Translations under genes and position numbers: made by a program
Assembly: GCA_965237875.1 (NCBI GenBank)
Contig: CBDEGP010000002.1
Span: 1-64,000 of the forward strand
Direction of reading: 5' to 3'
DNA length: 64,000 nt
Source of the DNA: DAOUJI01 sp965237875
GTDB lineage: Bacteria > Chloroflexota > Dehalococcoidia > Lucifugimonadales > JAGWBF01
Part shown: one piece after another, positions 17,321 through 26,027 of the stretch
Numbering within the stretch: position 1 is the first letter of the stretch
Layout: each line of letters starts with the position of its first letter
The notes under the pieces: generated by a model
The model's input: only the letters and a program-made list of their open reading frames with translations
What the model was told of the DNA's origin: nothing
The model's database searches: none

Positions 17321-18004
17321 TCACTGGCCGGCGGGCCGAACTCCGTTGGCGCCGGAGCCGCCCACCAACCTTGGCACTACGACGTGTCCCTCCTCGGCCA
17401 GCCCAAGCAGATCGGTGCGGTCCCCCAAATGCAGGGACCCGGTGTAGGCCGCCAGCAGTGCGTCACAGGCGTTGTGGTCTAGGCCTGCTTCATAGGGTTC
17501 CAGTCCTGATATAAGCCTGCCGGTGTTCTCCTTGAGGAACCGGAGCCCCCTTACGCTGTTCTTGGGCGGGATATTAGTCCCGAAGAGGATCACCTTGGTG
17601 GCGTAGGGATAGACTTCCACCACGTTGAACCCTGCCGCCGAAAGGTCTTTGTACAACGCCAAGGCCCTGTAGATCATGGTCTTGATGATGGACCGTTTGG
17701 TCGTAAAGAAACAGCCGATGTGCATAGCCGCCAGCTCCTGCTCGGCCGTTCTTCCTTTCGGTTCCAGCTTTTGGGTGCAATTGTGGTCCTCCTCGAGACA
17801 GTCCAACCCCAGAGGAAGCGAAAGTGGAGCGTCGATGGCAATCAGCGAAGGCTCCACTCGTTCGATGAAATCGACTATTTCGTCAGTTGTTGTAAAACGG
17901 CCCAACTCACTCAGCTCCGCCGAGCCGTTTACAAGTGCATACGCGCTGGGACGCTTGGAAGAAGATGTCAGGTCTATTCCCAAAGAATAACCAGGCAACG
18001 ACAT
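17321..18004 (-). CDS. DUF429 domain protein (predicted RNase H-fold)
   Basis: 227 aa. DUF429 features: GIDLTSSSKRPSAYALV at the N-terminus, SLIAIDAPLSLPLGLDC in the middle, NVVEVYPYATKVILFG and the terminal acidic block LDHNACDALLAAYTG. The spaced Asp/Glu residues suggest a metal-dependent nuclease-like fold, but no activity is established for the family. It lies between meaB (terminated upstream) and hpf. Confidence 0.8.
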   Translation of the reverse strand: MSLPGYSLGIDLTSSSKRPSAYALVNGSAELSELGRFTTTDEIVDFIERVEPSLIAIDAPLSLPLGLDCLEEDHNCTQKLEPKGRTAEQELAAMHIGCFFTTKRSIIKTMIYRALALYKDLSAAGFNVVEVYPYATKVILFGTNIPPKNSVRGLRFLKENTGRLISGLEPYEAGLDHNACDALLAAYTGSLHLGDRTDLLGLAEEGHVVVPRLVGGSGANGVRPAGQ

Positions 18005-18091
18005 ATCAACCCCTCTGCCGTTTGATTATGTTCCATAGGCTCACCGCTGGGAAGTCCCTGCGACCGGTGATTTCTCCCGCGCAGATTACAT

Positions 18092-18150
18092 AAAAAGACC
18101 GTTCCTCGCCAAGACTCTCCCGTTCTCTGGAAGAGTCGGCTGGAGCGGTC
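18092..18150 (-). terminator. Rho-independent terminator of meaB
   Basis: Two bases after the meaB stop, on the minus strand: GACCG/CGGTC, CC/GG, GCC/GGC and GACTCT/AGAGTC pair into one long interrupted hairpin, followed by TTTTT. Confidence 0.75.
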
Positions 18151-18152
18151 CC

Positions 18153-19112
18153 CTAGCAGTCAGATGTCAGACCGGCGATCCCGCCGTTTATAAGTTTCTC
18201 CGCCGCCGAGTAGGGTTCGACTTCTCCTTTCTTCACCCTCTCCAACAGATCAATCAGTCCGGGGTCGGCGCTCATCAGCCGCTTCATGCGGCGGCTGAAC
18301 TCCTCTTCGACTGTGGATAGGAATTCCTGTACGCTGCGTTCTTCGCGCCTCTTGTTCAGCAAAAAGCCCTCTTCCAGGTGGGTGCGGTGTGTCTTTATCC
18401 CGTTGTAGAGCTCTTCGATGCCCTTGTTGTTATGGGCCTCTGTGGAAATCACCGGCGGAGTCCAGTCCTCTGAGGGATGCGCCATCTTGAGCATGGAATT
18501 GACGGCCGCCGCCATTCGTCCGGCCCCCTCCTTGTCCGCCTTGTTGACCACAAAGAGGTCCGCTATCTCCATCAGACCCGCTTTCAGGGTCTGAATGATG
18601 TCCCCGGCTTCGGGCATCAAGACCACAACCACCGTGTCCACCGTCCCCATTATCCCCAGCTCCGTCTGACCTACGCCGACGGTTTCGACCATTACGATGT
18701 CTTTGCCCGCAGCATCGAGGAGGCGCATGGCCCCTTTTAAGACCCTGGGAAGGCCTCCCGAACTCTCCCTGCTGGCCATGCTCCTGATGAACACGCCGGA
18801 GTCGAGGTAATGGCGCTGCATTCTGATCCGGTCTCCCAGGAACGCTCCCCCGCTGTAGGGGCTGGACGGGTCAACGGCCAGTACGCCGACGGACAGGCCC
18901 TCGGCGCGGACCGCCTCGGACAACCTGTCCACGATCGTGCTCTTCCCGACCCCAGTCGGCCCGGTGATTCCTATTGAATATGCTCTGCCGGTTCGAGGGT
19001 GGACCCGGGCCATGGTTTCGGCTATTCCAGGGCTTCCCCTCTCCAGTTGGGTGATCAGCCTTGATAGCGCTCTTTCGTCCCCTTGGAGGAGACGGCCAAC
19101 AATATCATCCAT
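18153..19112 (-). CDS. meaB: MeaB/ArgK family G3E GTPase (methylmalonyl-CoA mutase chaperone)
   Basis: 319 aa from ATG 19112 (MDDIVGRLLQGDERALSRLI), the usual family start; a longer frame runs to 19160. P-loop GPTGVGKSTIVDRLSEAV, AVDPSSPYSGGAFLGDRIRM and ETVGVGQTELGI are diagnostic, with NKAD for guanine recognition. It protects and reloads adenosylcobalamin in methylmalonyl-CoA mutase. The mutase is not in this window, so the partner is inferred; such genes usually accompany propionate or branched-acid metabolism. Confidence 0.92.
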   Translation of the reverse strand: MDDIVGRLLQGDERALSRLITQLERGSPGIAETMARVHPRTGRAYSIGITGPTGVGKSTIVDRLSEAVRAEGLSVGVLAVDPSSPYSGGAFLGDRIRMQRHYLDSGVFIRSMASRESSGGLPRVLKGAMRLLDAAGKDIVMVETVGVGQTELGIMGTVDTVVVVLMPEAGDIIQTLKAGLMEIADLFVVNKADKEGAGRMAAAVNSMLKMAHPSEDWTPPVISTEAHNNKGIEELYNGIKTHRTHLEEGFLLNKRREERSVQEFLSTVEEEFSRRMKRLMSADPGLIDLLERVKKGEVEPYSAAEKLINGGIAGLTSDC

Positions 19113-19610
19113 AGAAGAGTTTTTCGGGGGACGGGGGCTTAGACCTTGAGAATCTAACACTCGCCGAAAACTCAGTCAAGGAAATTGTAAGCTATGGAAA
19201 CCGGCGCCCGTAAGAGTGCAAACGAGGCGGAAACCGGATGCTTTTCCCTTGGAGCGGGAACCGATTCCATACACCGCAGTCGCCGGAAGATGGTCCGAAA
19301 CCTTAATCAGCGGCTTGAGGCGAATTCTGAAAACTGAGACGTTCTGATTTTCTCATCGTCACCGCCTCAGAGCCCGGGCTGCACGGAAGGCGGCAAGGGT
19401 CTGGCCATAGTCCTGTGGTCAGAGTGGATGACCTCAACAGCGCTTCACCCAAAAGTGGCCCAAAAGTAGCCCAAAATTAGAATGAGTAGGATTTCCTCAT
19501 GCAGGTTTCAATTGACTGCAACAACGGCGCTGTGTTACGCTTTCAGACAACCATCGAGCAATTGTTCAAGATGGGCAAGGTGGGAATTCCTGGAGAAGGA
19601 GTGGGCAACA
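19113..19610 (+). other. Intergenic stretch, no gene seen
   Basis: No supportable ORF. It contains three short direct repeats of the type CCCAAAAGTGG/AGCCCAAAA at 19448-19477 and a weak promoter-like pair TTGACT (19512-19517) / TACGCT (19536-19541), spacer 18, about 70 bp before the IscA-like gene. Confidence 0.4.
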
Positions 19611-19988
19611 ATGCTTCAAGTTACGTCCCCAGCGCTTGAAAAGATCAAGGAAGTAATCAGCGACCAGGGGGAAGACAGCTCTTCTCTTCGGGTTATCGCC
19701 ATCCCCGCTCCCCAAGGCGGCGTCCAGTACATGATGACTATGGAAGAAGAATCTCAGGACGACGACACCGTCATGGACTTGGACGGCGTCCAGTTCCTCA
19801 TGGACTCCGATTCCGTTCCCTTCCTGGAAGAGGCCACAATAGACTACATCGAGGACCTGACCAAGGTTGGTTTCGTCATCAACAACCCGAACTTCCAGGC
19901 GGCGGGCGGTTGCGGCAGCGGTTCATGCGGCTGCGGCTCCGGCGAGGGCGGCTGCGGCTGCGGCAGCGGCGGATGCGGGAGCCACTAG
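19611..19988 (+). CDS. IscA/HesB-like Fe-S protein with Gly/Cys tail, first Cys missing
   Basis: 125 aa from ATG 19611 with GGAG upstream; an upstream in-frame extension looks non-coding. The A-type carrier fold is visible: SPALEKIKEVISDQ, LRVIAIPAPQGGVQYMMTME, then GVQFLMDSDSVPFLEEATID and GFVINNPNF. The canonical first cluster Cys (GGCSG) is absent: the site reads PQGGVQY. The C-terminus holds at least eight Cys in Gly/Ser-rich CGC repeats instead of a single CGC. It could be a metal or Fe-S trafficking protein. A strong terminator follows. Confidence 0.8.
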   Translation: MLQVTSPALEKIKEVISDQGEDSSSLRVIAIPAPQGGVQYMMTMEEESQDDDTVMDLDGVQFLMDSDSVPFLEEATIDYIEDLTKVGFVINNPNFQAAGGCGSGSCGCGSGEGGCGCGSGGCGSH

Positions 19989-20040
19989 ACGCACGCCCAG
20001 GCTGACGCGCGTTCAGCGCATCACACCGATTCAACCATAG

Positions 20041-20070
20041 AGAGGCCCGACTTTCGGGCCTCTTTTGTTG
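20041..20070 (+). terminator. Rho-independent terminator after the IscA-like gene
   Basis: Perfect 10-bp stem AGAGGCCCGA / TCGGGCCTCT with a 3-nt loop, followed by TTTGTTG. Confidence 0.9.
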
Positions 20071-20206
20071 TCCAGAACACGCCACACATAGCTAAGCGCC
20101 TTGACCTGACGGCTGTCGGACGCGTACTATTTTCTTAAACTCGGCAAACCGGCAATCCGGTCGCTCCGGCCCCAACCTCTAGTGCGACCAAACCGCGGAG
20201 AACGAG

Positions 20207-21292
20207 ATGAAGTTCGGGCTTTTTATGATGCCGCTGCACCCGCCCAACAGGTCTTACGCCGACTCTTACGACAGGGACTTGGAGCTGCTCGTGCTGGCGG
20301 ACGCTCTTGGATACCACGAGGCCTGGATAGGCGAGCACGTCACCGAGACGTGGGAGAACGCTCCGGCTCCGGACCTGATCATAGCCCAGGCTCTGGCCAG
20401 GACCAAGAACATCATCCTGGGCACAGGCGTTACATTGCTGGCCCTCCACCATCCGGTGGACACCGCCCACCGCATCGCCATGCTGGACCACCTGGCCCGA
20501 GGACGCCTCTACTGGGGCGTGGGCATGAGGTCCATACCCACGGACCTTCAAATGTACGGGCTGGACCCCGAAGACATGGACTCGGTGAGGGAACGCAGCA
20601 GGGAAGCCCTGGAGATAGTCCTGGGCCTGTGGGCCTCAGAGGACGGCCAGTACCATTACGACGGGAAGCATTTCAGCGTACACTCTCCCGACGCTCCCGC
20701 AGAGCTGAACCGGCGCCTTTACTACAAACCTTATCAGAAGCCCCACCCGCCCATAGGTGTGGCGGCCACGTCCCCGAGTCCCAGCACACCCTACATGGCG
20801 GGGTCGAGGGGGTGGATACCCATGAGCAGTCCGACGCTGAACGCGGAAAAGTTGAGAGTCCATTGGGAAGCCTATGCGGACGGAGCGAACTCGTCGGGCC
20901 ATACGCCTAGGAGGTCGGACTGGCGCATAGCGAGAGACGTCTACGTAAGCGACACCCCCGAGCGCGCCAGGGAAGAGGCCCGCATAGTGCTGGGCAGGCC
21001 CTGGAACGAGCACCAGTGGAAGAACCGCAAGCACGGCGGACAGCTGGAAGCCCATAAGGACGACCCAGACATGCCCGACGAAAGCGTGGACGTGGACTTC
21101 ATGATGGAGCACAACTGGATTGTCGGCGACCCCGACGAATGCGCCGACAAAATCACCCGTCTGTACGAAGCGGTCGGCGGGTTCGGTCAGATTCTGGTCA
21201 TAACCCATGACCCCGACGACCACTCGCTGGTACGGCGGTCCCTACAGCTGCTCAAGGAAGAAGTGGCGCCTCGGGTGGAAGCCCTGGGTTGA
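20207..21292 (+). CDS. LLM-class flavin-dependent oxidoreductase
   Basis: 361 aa luciferase-like TIM-barrel monooxygenase. Blocks: MKFGLFMMPLHPPNRSYADS, EAWIGEHVTETWENAPAPDL, ILGTGVTLLALHHPVDTAHR, DHLARGRLYWGVGMRS and a C-terminal WIVGDPDECADKITRLYEA. These enzymes use FMNH2 and O2, or F420, to oxidise organic substrates; expansion of this family is a hallmark of SAR202-type genomes. Start has GGAG 9 bp upstream. Convergent with the acyl-CoA dehydrogenase pair. Substrate unknown. Confidence 0.9.
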   Translation: MKFGLFMMPLHPPNRSYADSYDRDLELLVLADALGYHEAWIGEHVTETWENAPAPDLIIAQALARTKNIILGTGVTLLALHHPVDTAHRIAMLDHLARGRLYWGVGMRSIPTDLQMYGLDPEDMDSVRERSREALEIVLGLWASEDGQYHYDGKHFSVHSPDAPAELNRRLYYKPYQKPHPPIGVAATSPSPSTPYMAGSRGWIPMSSPTLNAEKLRVHWEAYADGANSSGHTPRRSDWRIARDVYVSDTPERAREEARIVLGRPWNEHQWKNRKHGGQLEAHKDDPDMPDESVDVDFMMEHNWIVGDPDECADKITRLYEAVGGFGQILVITHDPDDHSLVRRSLQLLKEEVAPRVEALG

Positions 21293-21311
21293 GTCTCGTC
21301 ATCACGTCTGT

Positions 21312-22445
21312 CTAAAGGTCCAGAGCGTCAGCCAGCTTCTTCTTGTGGTATCTGGGGTCTCCCAGGTAATGGTAGAGGGTCCTTGAGAGCTTGGTGTAAA
21401 GTGTAAGGCCGTATTCAATCATGGAGCCCAGCCCTGCGTGGACTTCATGGGCGTAGTTGCAAGCCTGGAAATAGCCTTCGCTGGACACCGCCTTGGCTAA
21501 GTGTACGCTGCTGGACGCGTCTCGTCCCTCATCCAGCTTCCAAAGCGCCTCATAGGTGGTCCATCGCGCTGCGTCCAGGTGGTTCACCAGGTGGATGATG
21601 TGGTCCTGGACTCTCTGAAACCGGCCAATGGGAGTCCCGAACTGGTGGCGGGTGCGGCTGTACTCCACCGACATGTCGAACACGGCCTCGCAGCCTCCCA
21701 CCTTGTAGGCGCACAACACCGGAATGGACCGTTGGACGGCCCGCGACAATGCCGCCCATCCCTGGCCCGGATTTTCGCCCAGAAGGTTGGACTCGGGGAC
21801 CTCCACCGAGTCAAAGTCAATGACCGCCGACGCGGCGATGAACCCGTCCACGTACCTGGAGGATATTCCGGGTGAATGGCTGTCCACCACCAACAGTGAG
21901 ATGCCCTGGGATGGATCAGCGGAGTTTTCGGTCCGCACCGGGCATATCAAGTGGCTGGCGTCCGAGCCGTCCTGCACGAACAGCTTGGAGCCATTCAGGA
22001 CGTAGGAGTCGTTCTTCCTCTCGGCGGCCATGTGGACGTTCTCAGGCCCCCATCCGTAGCGCTCTTCAGTGATGGCCGGTACCAATATCTGGCGCCCCTG
22101 GGCTATAGCGGGCAGCATCTCCGACTTCTGGTCGGGCCGCCCGGCCTCCATGACTATCGAGGAACCCAGAATTCCCGAAGTGAAGAAAGGGCCTGGTATG
22201 GGGCCGCGTCCCAGCTCCTGGAAGAGGACTCCGGCGTCGGTGAGGTCTCGTCCCTCGCCGCCGTATCGGTCGGGGATGATGATGCCCAGCCACCCCAGGC
22301 CGCTGGCCTTCCGCCAGACTTCATCGGAAAACGCCCTGTTTTCCTTGCCCATCTCCACCAAAGTTTCCTTGGTGAACTCGTTTTCGATGAACTCGCGGAC
22401 CGAGTTCTTCAGCATTTCCTGGTTTTCAGTAAGGGAAAGGTCCAT
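21312..22445 (-). CDS. Acyl-CoA dehydrogenase
   Basis: 377 aa from ATG 22445 (AAGGGG upstream); the longer frame before it overlaps the upstream gene region and is a shadow. N-terminal helical domain MDLSLTENQEMLKNSVREFI, middle beta domain with VPAITEERYGWGPENV and LNGSKLFVQDGSDASHLICP, C-terminal four-helix FAD domain with YSRTRHQFGTPIGRFQRVQD. It would oxidise an acyl-CoA thioester, passing electrons to ETF. It lies 38 bp after a second paralogue; such pairs can form heteromeric ACADs on steroid or polycyclic side chains. Confidence 0.88.
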   Translation of the reverse strand: MDLSLTENQEMLKNSVREFIENEFTKETLVEMGKENRAFSDEVWRKASGLGWLGIIIPDRYGGEGRDLTDAGVLFQELGRGPIPGPFFTSGILGSSIVMEAGRPDQKSEMLPAIAQGRQILVPAITEERYGWGPENVHMAAERKNDSYVLNGSKLFVQDGSDASHLICPVRTENSADPSQGISLLVVDSHSPGISSRYVDGFIAASAVIDFDSVEVPESNLLGENPGQGWAALSRAVQRSIPVLCAYKVGGCEAVFDMSVEYSRTRHQFGTPIGRFQRVQDHIIHLVNHLDAARWTTYEALWKLDEGRDASSSVHLAKAVSSEGYFQACNYAHEVHAGLGSMIEYGLTLYTKLSRTLYHYLGDPRYHKKKLADALDL

Positions 22446-22483
22446 AACTGCCCCTTGATGTTCGTTGGTTGTCTGGGAGTGGG

Positions 22484-23716
22484 TTATCTGATGGTGCCGG
22501 CCTGCTCCCGCTGGGCCCGCCCCACCCCTATGCGCCGCGCCATAATCACCCTCTGAATGTCCGCCGTACCTCCAGGATGCACAGCCACGATGCTGGACCG
22601 CTGGTGGGCCTCCATGTGGCCGCCGCATGGCCCCCACTCTTCGTCGTTGGTCAGGGCGTAGGGCCCCAGAAGCTCCAGTATGGCCTTGCCTATCCTGAGA
22701 CCGGACATCTTCCGGAAGTACGAAGCCTGGGAGCCGTGGTAGGTGACCTGTTGGCCTGAGTGCCTCATCCAGTAGTTCCTCAGATTGAACAGCCGCAGTA
22801 TCTCCCAATCGACGTAGGCGTCCACCATCAGGGAGCGAACGTCGGGGTCTTGGCTCAGGACGTCGCCGTTGTGTTGGGTGTTTTTGCAGTAATCGAAGAG
22901 GAGGTCCCTGACCTGGTTGCCTCCTATTCTGCCTCCGATGCCATGCTCTATCTCCAGGTGCGTGTTGGCCACTTTCCAGCCGTTGTTCTCGCCGCCGACG
23001 AGGTTGTTCGCAGGGACTCGAACGTTGTCGAAGAACACCGTCTGCTTGTAGCCTCCGCCTGCGCCGCTCTCACCACCGGCAATCAGCAGGTCCATCCTCT
23101 GAGTGGTGATGCCGGAACTGTCCGCCGGCACCATAAACCACCCCAGGTTCTGATGGCGCGGCTGATCTGGACCGGTAACCGCGATGGTCCAATGTTGGTC
23201 GGGGTGGAACGCGCTGCCTACGTATATCTTCTGGCCGTTGAGCACATAGTCGTCACCGTCTCTGAGGGCGGTGGTCTTGACCCCCGCCAGGTCTGAGCCT
23301 GCCTCCGGCTCGGTGAGCAGCTGCCAGCTTGTCACTTGCCCTGTGAAAATAGGGGGCAGAAGCCGTTGTTTCTGCTCGTCCGTGCCCCATACCAGGATGG
23401 TCGGGCCTCCCATCTTTCCGCCCGAGTCATAATAAGGGGGAATGCTCAGGCCATGCTTGTCGACCTCTTCTTCCAGGATGACGGCGTGGTCTACGTCAAG
23501 GCCGCCTCCCCCGTACTCCGGGGGCATGGTGGGCCAGAGCCAACCTCTGGAACCCAGCCTCATCCCCACGTCTCTCCGCTTCAACCATTGCTCTCGGCTC
23601 AGGTTTGCCGAGTCGGGGGGAAATTCCAGGTCGTCCGGTATGTTTTCGCCCAGCCAGGCTGCAACCTCTTTCCTGAAGGCTTCCTGCTCCTGGGTGTAAC
23701 GGGGCTCGAAGTCCAT
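22484..23716 (-). CDS. Acyl-CoA dehydrogenase
   Basis: 410 aa from ATG 23716 behind GAGGAGG. N-terminus FEPRYTQEQEAFRKEVAAWL, middle domain with TEPEAGSDLAGVKTTALRDG (FAD/substrate loop) and LNGQKIYVGSAFHPDQHWTI, C-terminus ending GGTADIQRVIMARRIGVGR, the usual ACAD closing motif. Divergent from its neighbour, so a heteromeric complex is possible. Substrate unknown. Confidence 0.9.
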   Translation of the reverse strand: MDFEPRYTQEQEAFRKEVAAWLGENIPDDLEFPPDSANLSREQWLKRRDVGMRLGSRGWLWPTMPPEYGGGGLDVDHAVILEEEVDKHGLSIPPYYDSGGKMGGPTILVWGTDEQKQRLLPPIFTGQVTSWQLLTEPEAGSDLAGVKTTALRDGDDYVLNGQKIYVGSAFHPDQHWTIAVTGPDQPRHQNLGWFMVPADSSGITTQRMDLLIAGGESGAGGGYKQTVFFDNVRVPANNLVGGENNGWKVANTHLEIEHGIGGRIGGNQVRDLLFDYCKNTQHNGDVLSQDPDVRSLMVDAYVDWEILRLFNLRNYWMRHSGQQVTYHGSQASYFRKMSGLRIGKAILELLGPYALTNDEEWGPCGGHMEAHQRSSIVAVHPGGTADIQRVIMARRIGVGRAQREQAGTIR

Positions 23717-23851
23717 AAAGCCTCCTCTGCCGCCGTCGGGCCATGCCCGACGGCTTTGCCGCACCTGATTTTACTGTACACTCCGGCTTGAGGCAACACG
23801 AACGGCGGACTTGTCCCCCGACATTGCTCGCGGGCCGTTCCGCCCCTCTTG

Positions 23852-23881
23852 CCGTCATTCCGGCGGAGGCCGGAATCCAGG
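23852..23881. repeat. Dispersed palindrome, copy overlapping the thyX-like gene end
   Basis: ATTCCGGC-GGAG-GCCGGAAT hairpin followed by CCAG. The same unit occurs inside the MITE-like elements at 56196-56309 and 61542-61656. The stop codon and last eight codons of the ThyX-like gene lie inside it. Confidence 0.8.
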
Positions 23882-25297
23882 GGGCTCAGGGTAGAAGTCT
23901 GACCACCAGGCGGGGAATCGTCTCAATGCTAGATGTTTGAACAACCTCGGATGCGCTTCCACGGCCAACTTCATGGCTTGCTCGATAGGCCCCCTGATGG
24001 AGAAGTGGGCCGTGGGTTGGGTCCTTAGCTTGAAAAGGTGGTAGCACTCTCTCAAGTTCATCTTGCTCAATACCCTGCGGCGGTGGGCGTGAGTCACTAA
24101 ATACGGGGCGACATGAGGAAGACGTTCGTAGACTCTATGGAAGGACTCTGCCGCCATGGTCATGGCGTCTTCGAACCGGCTCTCCAAACCCACTTCTTTG
24201 ATGCGCCTTGGGGTCAGATGGCCGTTGTCGACGGTGAGGGGTTGAGGCAGGTATGTTTGCATCCGGTGACGCTTGAATTCCCTGTAGGCGCCGTAGTCCA
24301 AGACCAACTCAAAGGTGTAGTCCACCGTCTCAAGCTCCCTCACCGGAGCGTCGTGGGGGCCAAGGTCCGTGAAGCAGCTTTCCAGGACCTGGTCCATCTC
24401 GGCCTGGCCCATCTTCTCCACGGCCGCCCAAACGCCCGAGTATGGCGCGCTTGAGGACCGGTACAGGAGGGCCGCTGCCAACTTCTTTTCGGCGTCGGGG
24501 TCGTAGTGCAGCAGTCTTACGGATGCGTTCGGCGCCTCCGCAGTCTCACTCGCTCCAATTCGATCTCGATGGGACCAGAGGGCCTTAGAGGAAGCTTTCA
24601 GGTATGGGTTCTCTTCTGCGTACTTGATCAGGGTTGGTGTGATCTCCCGGCCCTTTTCCTTTAACATGCCGCCAAGGTCCCGCTCTTCCGCCAGGCCGGA
24701 CGACAGCAACTTGGAGATGGCATGTTCCATGACACGGGCATTCATGGTCACGCCCACGTTGGTCAGCGTGGCGGAGGGAAGCAGAAAGCGGCAGCTGTCT
24801 ATAGCCGTCCTTTGCGCTCTCTGTCCACTCATCGTGGAATCCTGTTGCAGGCGCTCTATCACCGCTTCTCTCATCTCCGCATAGGTCTGAAACAGTCCGT
24901 CACATGTCCTTTTGTACAGTTCGAGAAGATCGGGGTGGTCTTCCAACTCCTGAGGGACGTGGTAATGCCCCTGGCCAATCACCTGGTAGCGGGACGATTT
25001 CTCCGTATATGAAGCAAGCCTGTTGTCCTCGAGAGCGTCGCAGGCCAACCGGGATATGTTCTCCACCGCCATGTGTATGACTGCGTGCTCGGCCACTGAG
25101 CCATGTCCGTAGCCCAAAACCCAACGCTCATGGAAGTCCGCGGCCTTTTCTTGCGTCACCTGCTGGGCTATCTCGTCGAAGGACTCGGGGCGACGGGAAG
25201 TCATGGCACACACCACGGCCAGCTGCTCCTCGGTGAGGTCCTTGGGACTCAGGGCGTAGACGCGGCGAGGGTGGACGGCAGCCCGGGCGTCAGTCAT
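23855..25297 (-). CDS. Tandem ThyX-fold protein (FAD-dependent thymidylate synthase-like)
   Basis: 480 aa, about twice a ThyX subunit. The N-terminal half has GHGSVAEHAVIHMAVENISR and DNRLASYTEKSSRY (91-104), matching the latter part of the ThyX motif RHRxxSxNExSxRY but without RHR. The C-terminal half has FKRHRMQTYLPQPLTV, where RHR (343-345) survives but the S-N-E-S-R-Y part is gone. Each half also carries the later helical block (NARVMEHAISKLLSSG and MNLRECYHLFKLRTQPTAHF). Such a dimer-in-one-chain could build a single composite active site or none. The last eight residues (PGFRPPPE) come from a repeat. Confidence 0.75.
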   Translation of the reverse strand: MTDARAAVHPRRVYALSPKDLTEEQLAVVCAMTSRRPESFDEIAQQVTQEKAADFHERWVLGYGHGSVAEHAVIHMAVENISRLACDALEDNRLASYTEKSSRYQVIGQGHYHVPQELEDHPDLLELYKRTCDGLFQTYAEMREAVIERLQQDSTMSGQRAQRTAIDSCRFLLPSATLTNVGVTMNARVMEHAISKLLSSGLAEERDLGGMLKEKGREITPTLIKYAEENPYLKASSKALWSHRDRIGASETAEAPNASVRLLHYDPDAEKKLAAALLYRSSSAPYSGVWAAVEKMGQAEMDQVLESCFTDLGPHDAPVRELETVDYTFELVLDYGAYREFKRHRMQTYLPQPLTVDNGHLTPRRIKEVGLESRFEDAMTMAAESFHRVYERLPHVAPYLVTHAHRRRVLSKMNLRECYHLFKLRTQPTAHFSIRGPIEQAMKLAVEAHPRLFKHLALRRFPAWWSDFYPEPPGFRPPPE

Positions 25298-25430
25298 AGA
25301 GGCGTCGCTCCAGAAAAAGGCTAGGGCAATTATATACCCAACAGCAATTACCCATTCTCCCTGGAAGGAGAAGGTTGCGATAAGAGGGAAAGTTTCTTCG
25401 GCCCGGTCCCAGCTGTTGGAGGGCCTGCTA
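25298..25430. other. Intergenic, nothing recognised
   Basis: Start of the long 25298-26099 gap. Short ORFs here have no recognisable content and atypical composition. The rest of the gap is described by the next four entries and otherwise holds nothing I can identify. Confidence 0.4.
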
Positions 25431-25460
25431 TTGACATGATTATGGAAGCAATGCTAAATA
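25431..25460 (+). promoter_or_regulatory. Orphan promoter-like pair
   Basis: TTGACA at 25431-25436 and TAAATA at 25455-25460 (spacer 18). No ORF starts downstream; a hairpin does. Confidence 0.4.
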
Positions 25461-25478
25461 TGAGCAACTGGATTCCAG

Positions 25479-25535
25479 GCTGGCCGTATTGCCCAATTCC
25501 TTAGGAGATTGGTTTTGGCCAGCTTGATTTGTATT
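25479..25535 (+). ncRNA. Possible small structured RNA or terminator hairpin
   Basis: GCTGGCC (25479-25485) pairs with GGCCAGC (25517-25523), and CCAAT (25493-25497) with ATTGG (25508-25512), giving a nested hairpin followed by TTGATTTGTATTT. It begins about 20 bp after the orphan promoter. No family recognised. Confidence 0.3.
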
Positions 25536-25994
25536 TAGAGCAAGAAAAGGGGCTGTCGTCCAGTAACAAAATTCAGTTGGATGGATCGGGCTGACCGGCG
25601 CAGGGCCCGGGACCTTGGGGATAGGGTGAACATCAGCCCGAACCGTAGGCAGGTTGGATGCAGCAGGACATAGTAAAACGGTGCTCGCTGTTGGTTGTCA
25701 ACATAGTGTTTGTCTCTTTTGTTGCCTTCGCCGAGCTCGCGTTGTACCTGAAGAACCGAGGGCCTTGGAGTACGTGTCCAAAGCTCGGGCAAAGACTGGT
25801 ATGGCGGAGTCAGTTGCTCCCGGCGACTGGTCGAGATTGTGCGCGCTCACAATATGACCATGTCACTGACAGGCTGGGACTCGAACTCAGTCAAGTCCAA
25901 TTGAGGGCTCAACTCGGCGGACATGTCCCGCGTGAGTGAACTGCCCCTGCCGTTGTAGTGTAGTTTTTTCACGGCATGCGTTTCATAAAAACGC

Positions 25995-26010
25995 CGTAAT
26001 TCGTATTACG
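25995..26010. promoter_or_regulatory. Palindrome, possible operator
   Basis: CGTAAT-TCGT-ATTACG, a perfect 6-bp inverted repeat 17 bp upstream of the -35 of the surface-protein gene. Confidence 0.3.
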
Positions 26011-26027
26011 CCGAAAAAAATATAGAC

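Noticed and set aside
19482..19610. Longer N-terminus for the IscA-like protein
   Set aside because: The 43 extra codons resemble non-coding sequence, and a Shine-Dalgarno precedes ATG 19611, where homology begins.
25865..25905. tRNA T-arm-like string on the minus strand (GAGTTCGAGTCCCAG)
   Set aside because: The T-stem has a mismatch, no matching acceptor 5' strand (TGACAGG) was found about 70 nt upstream, and no anticodon arm is visible.
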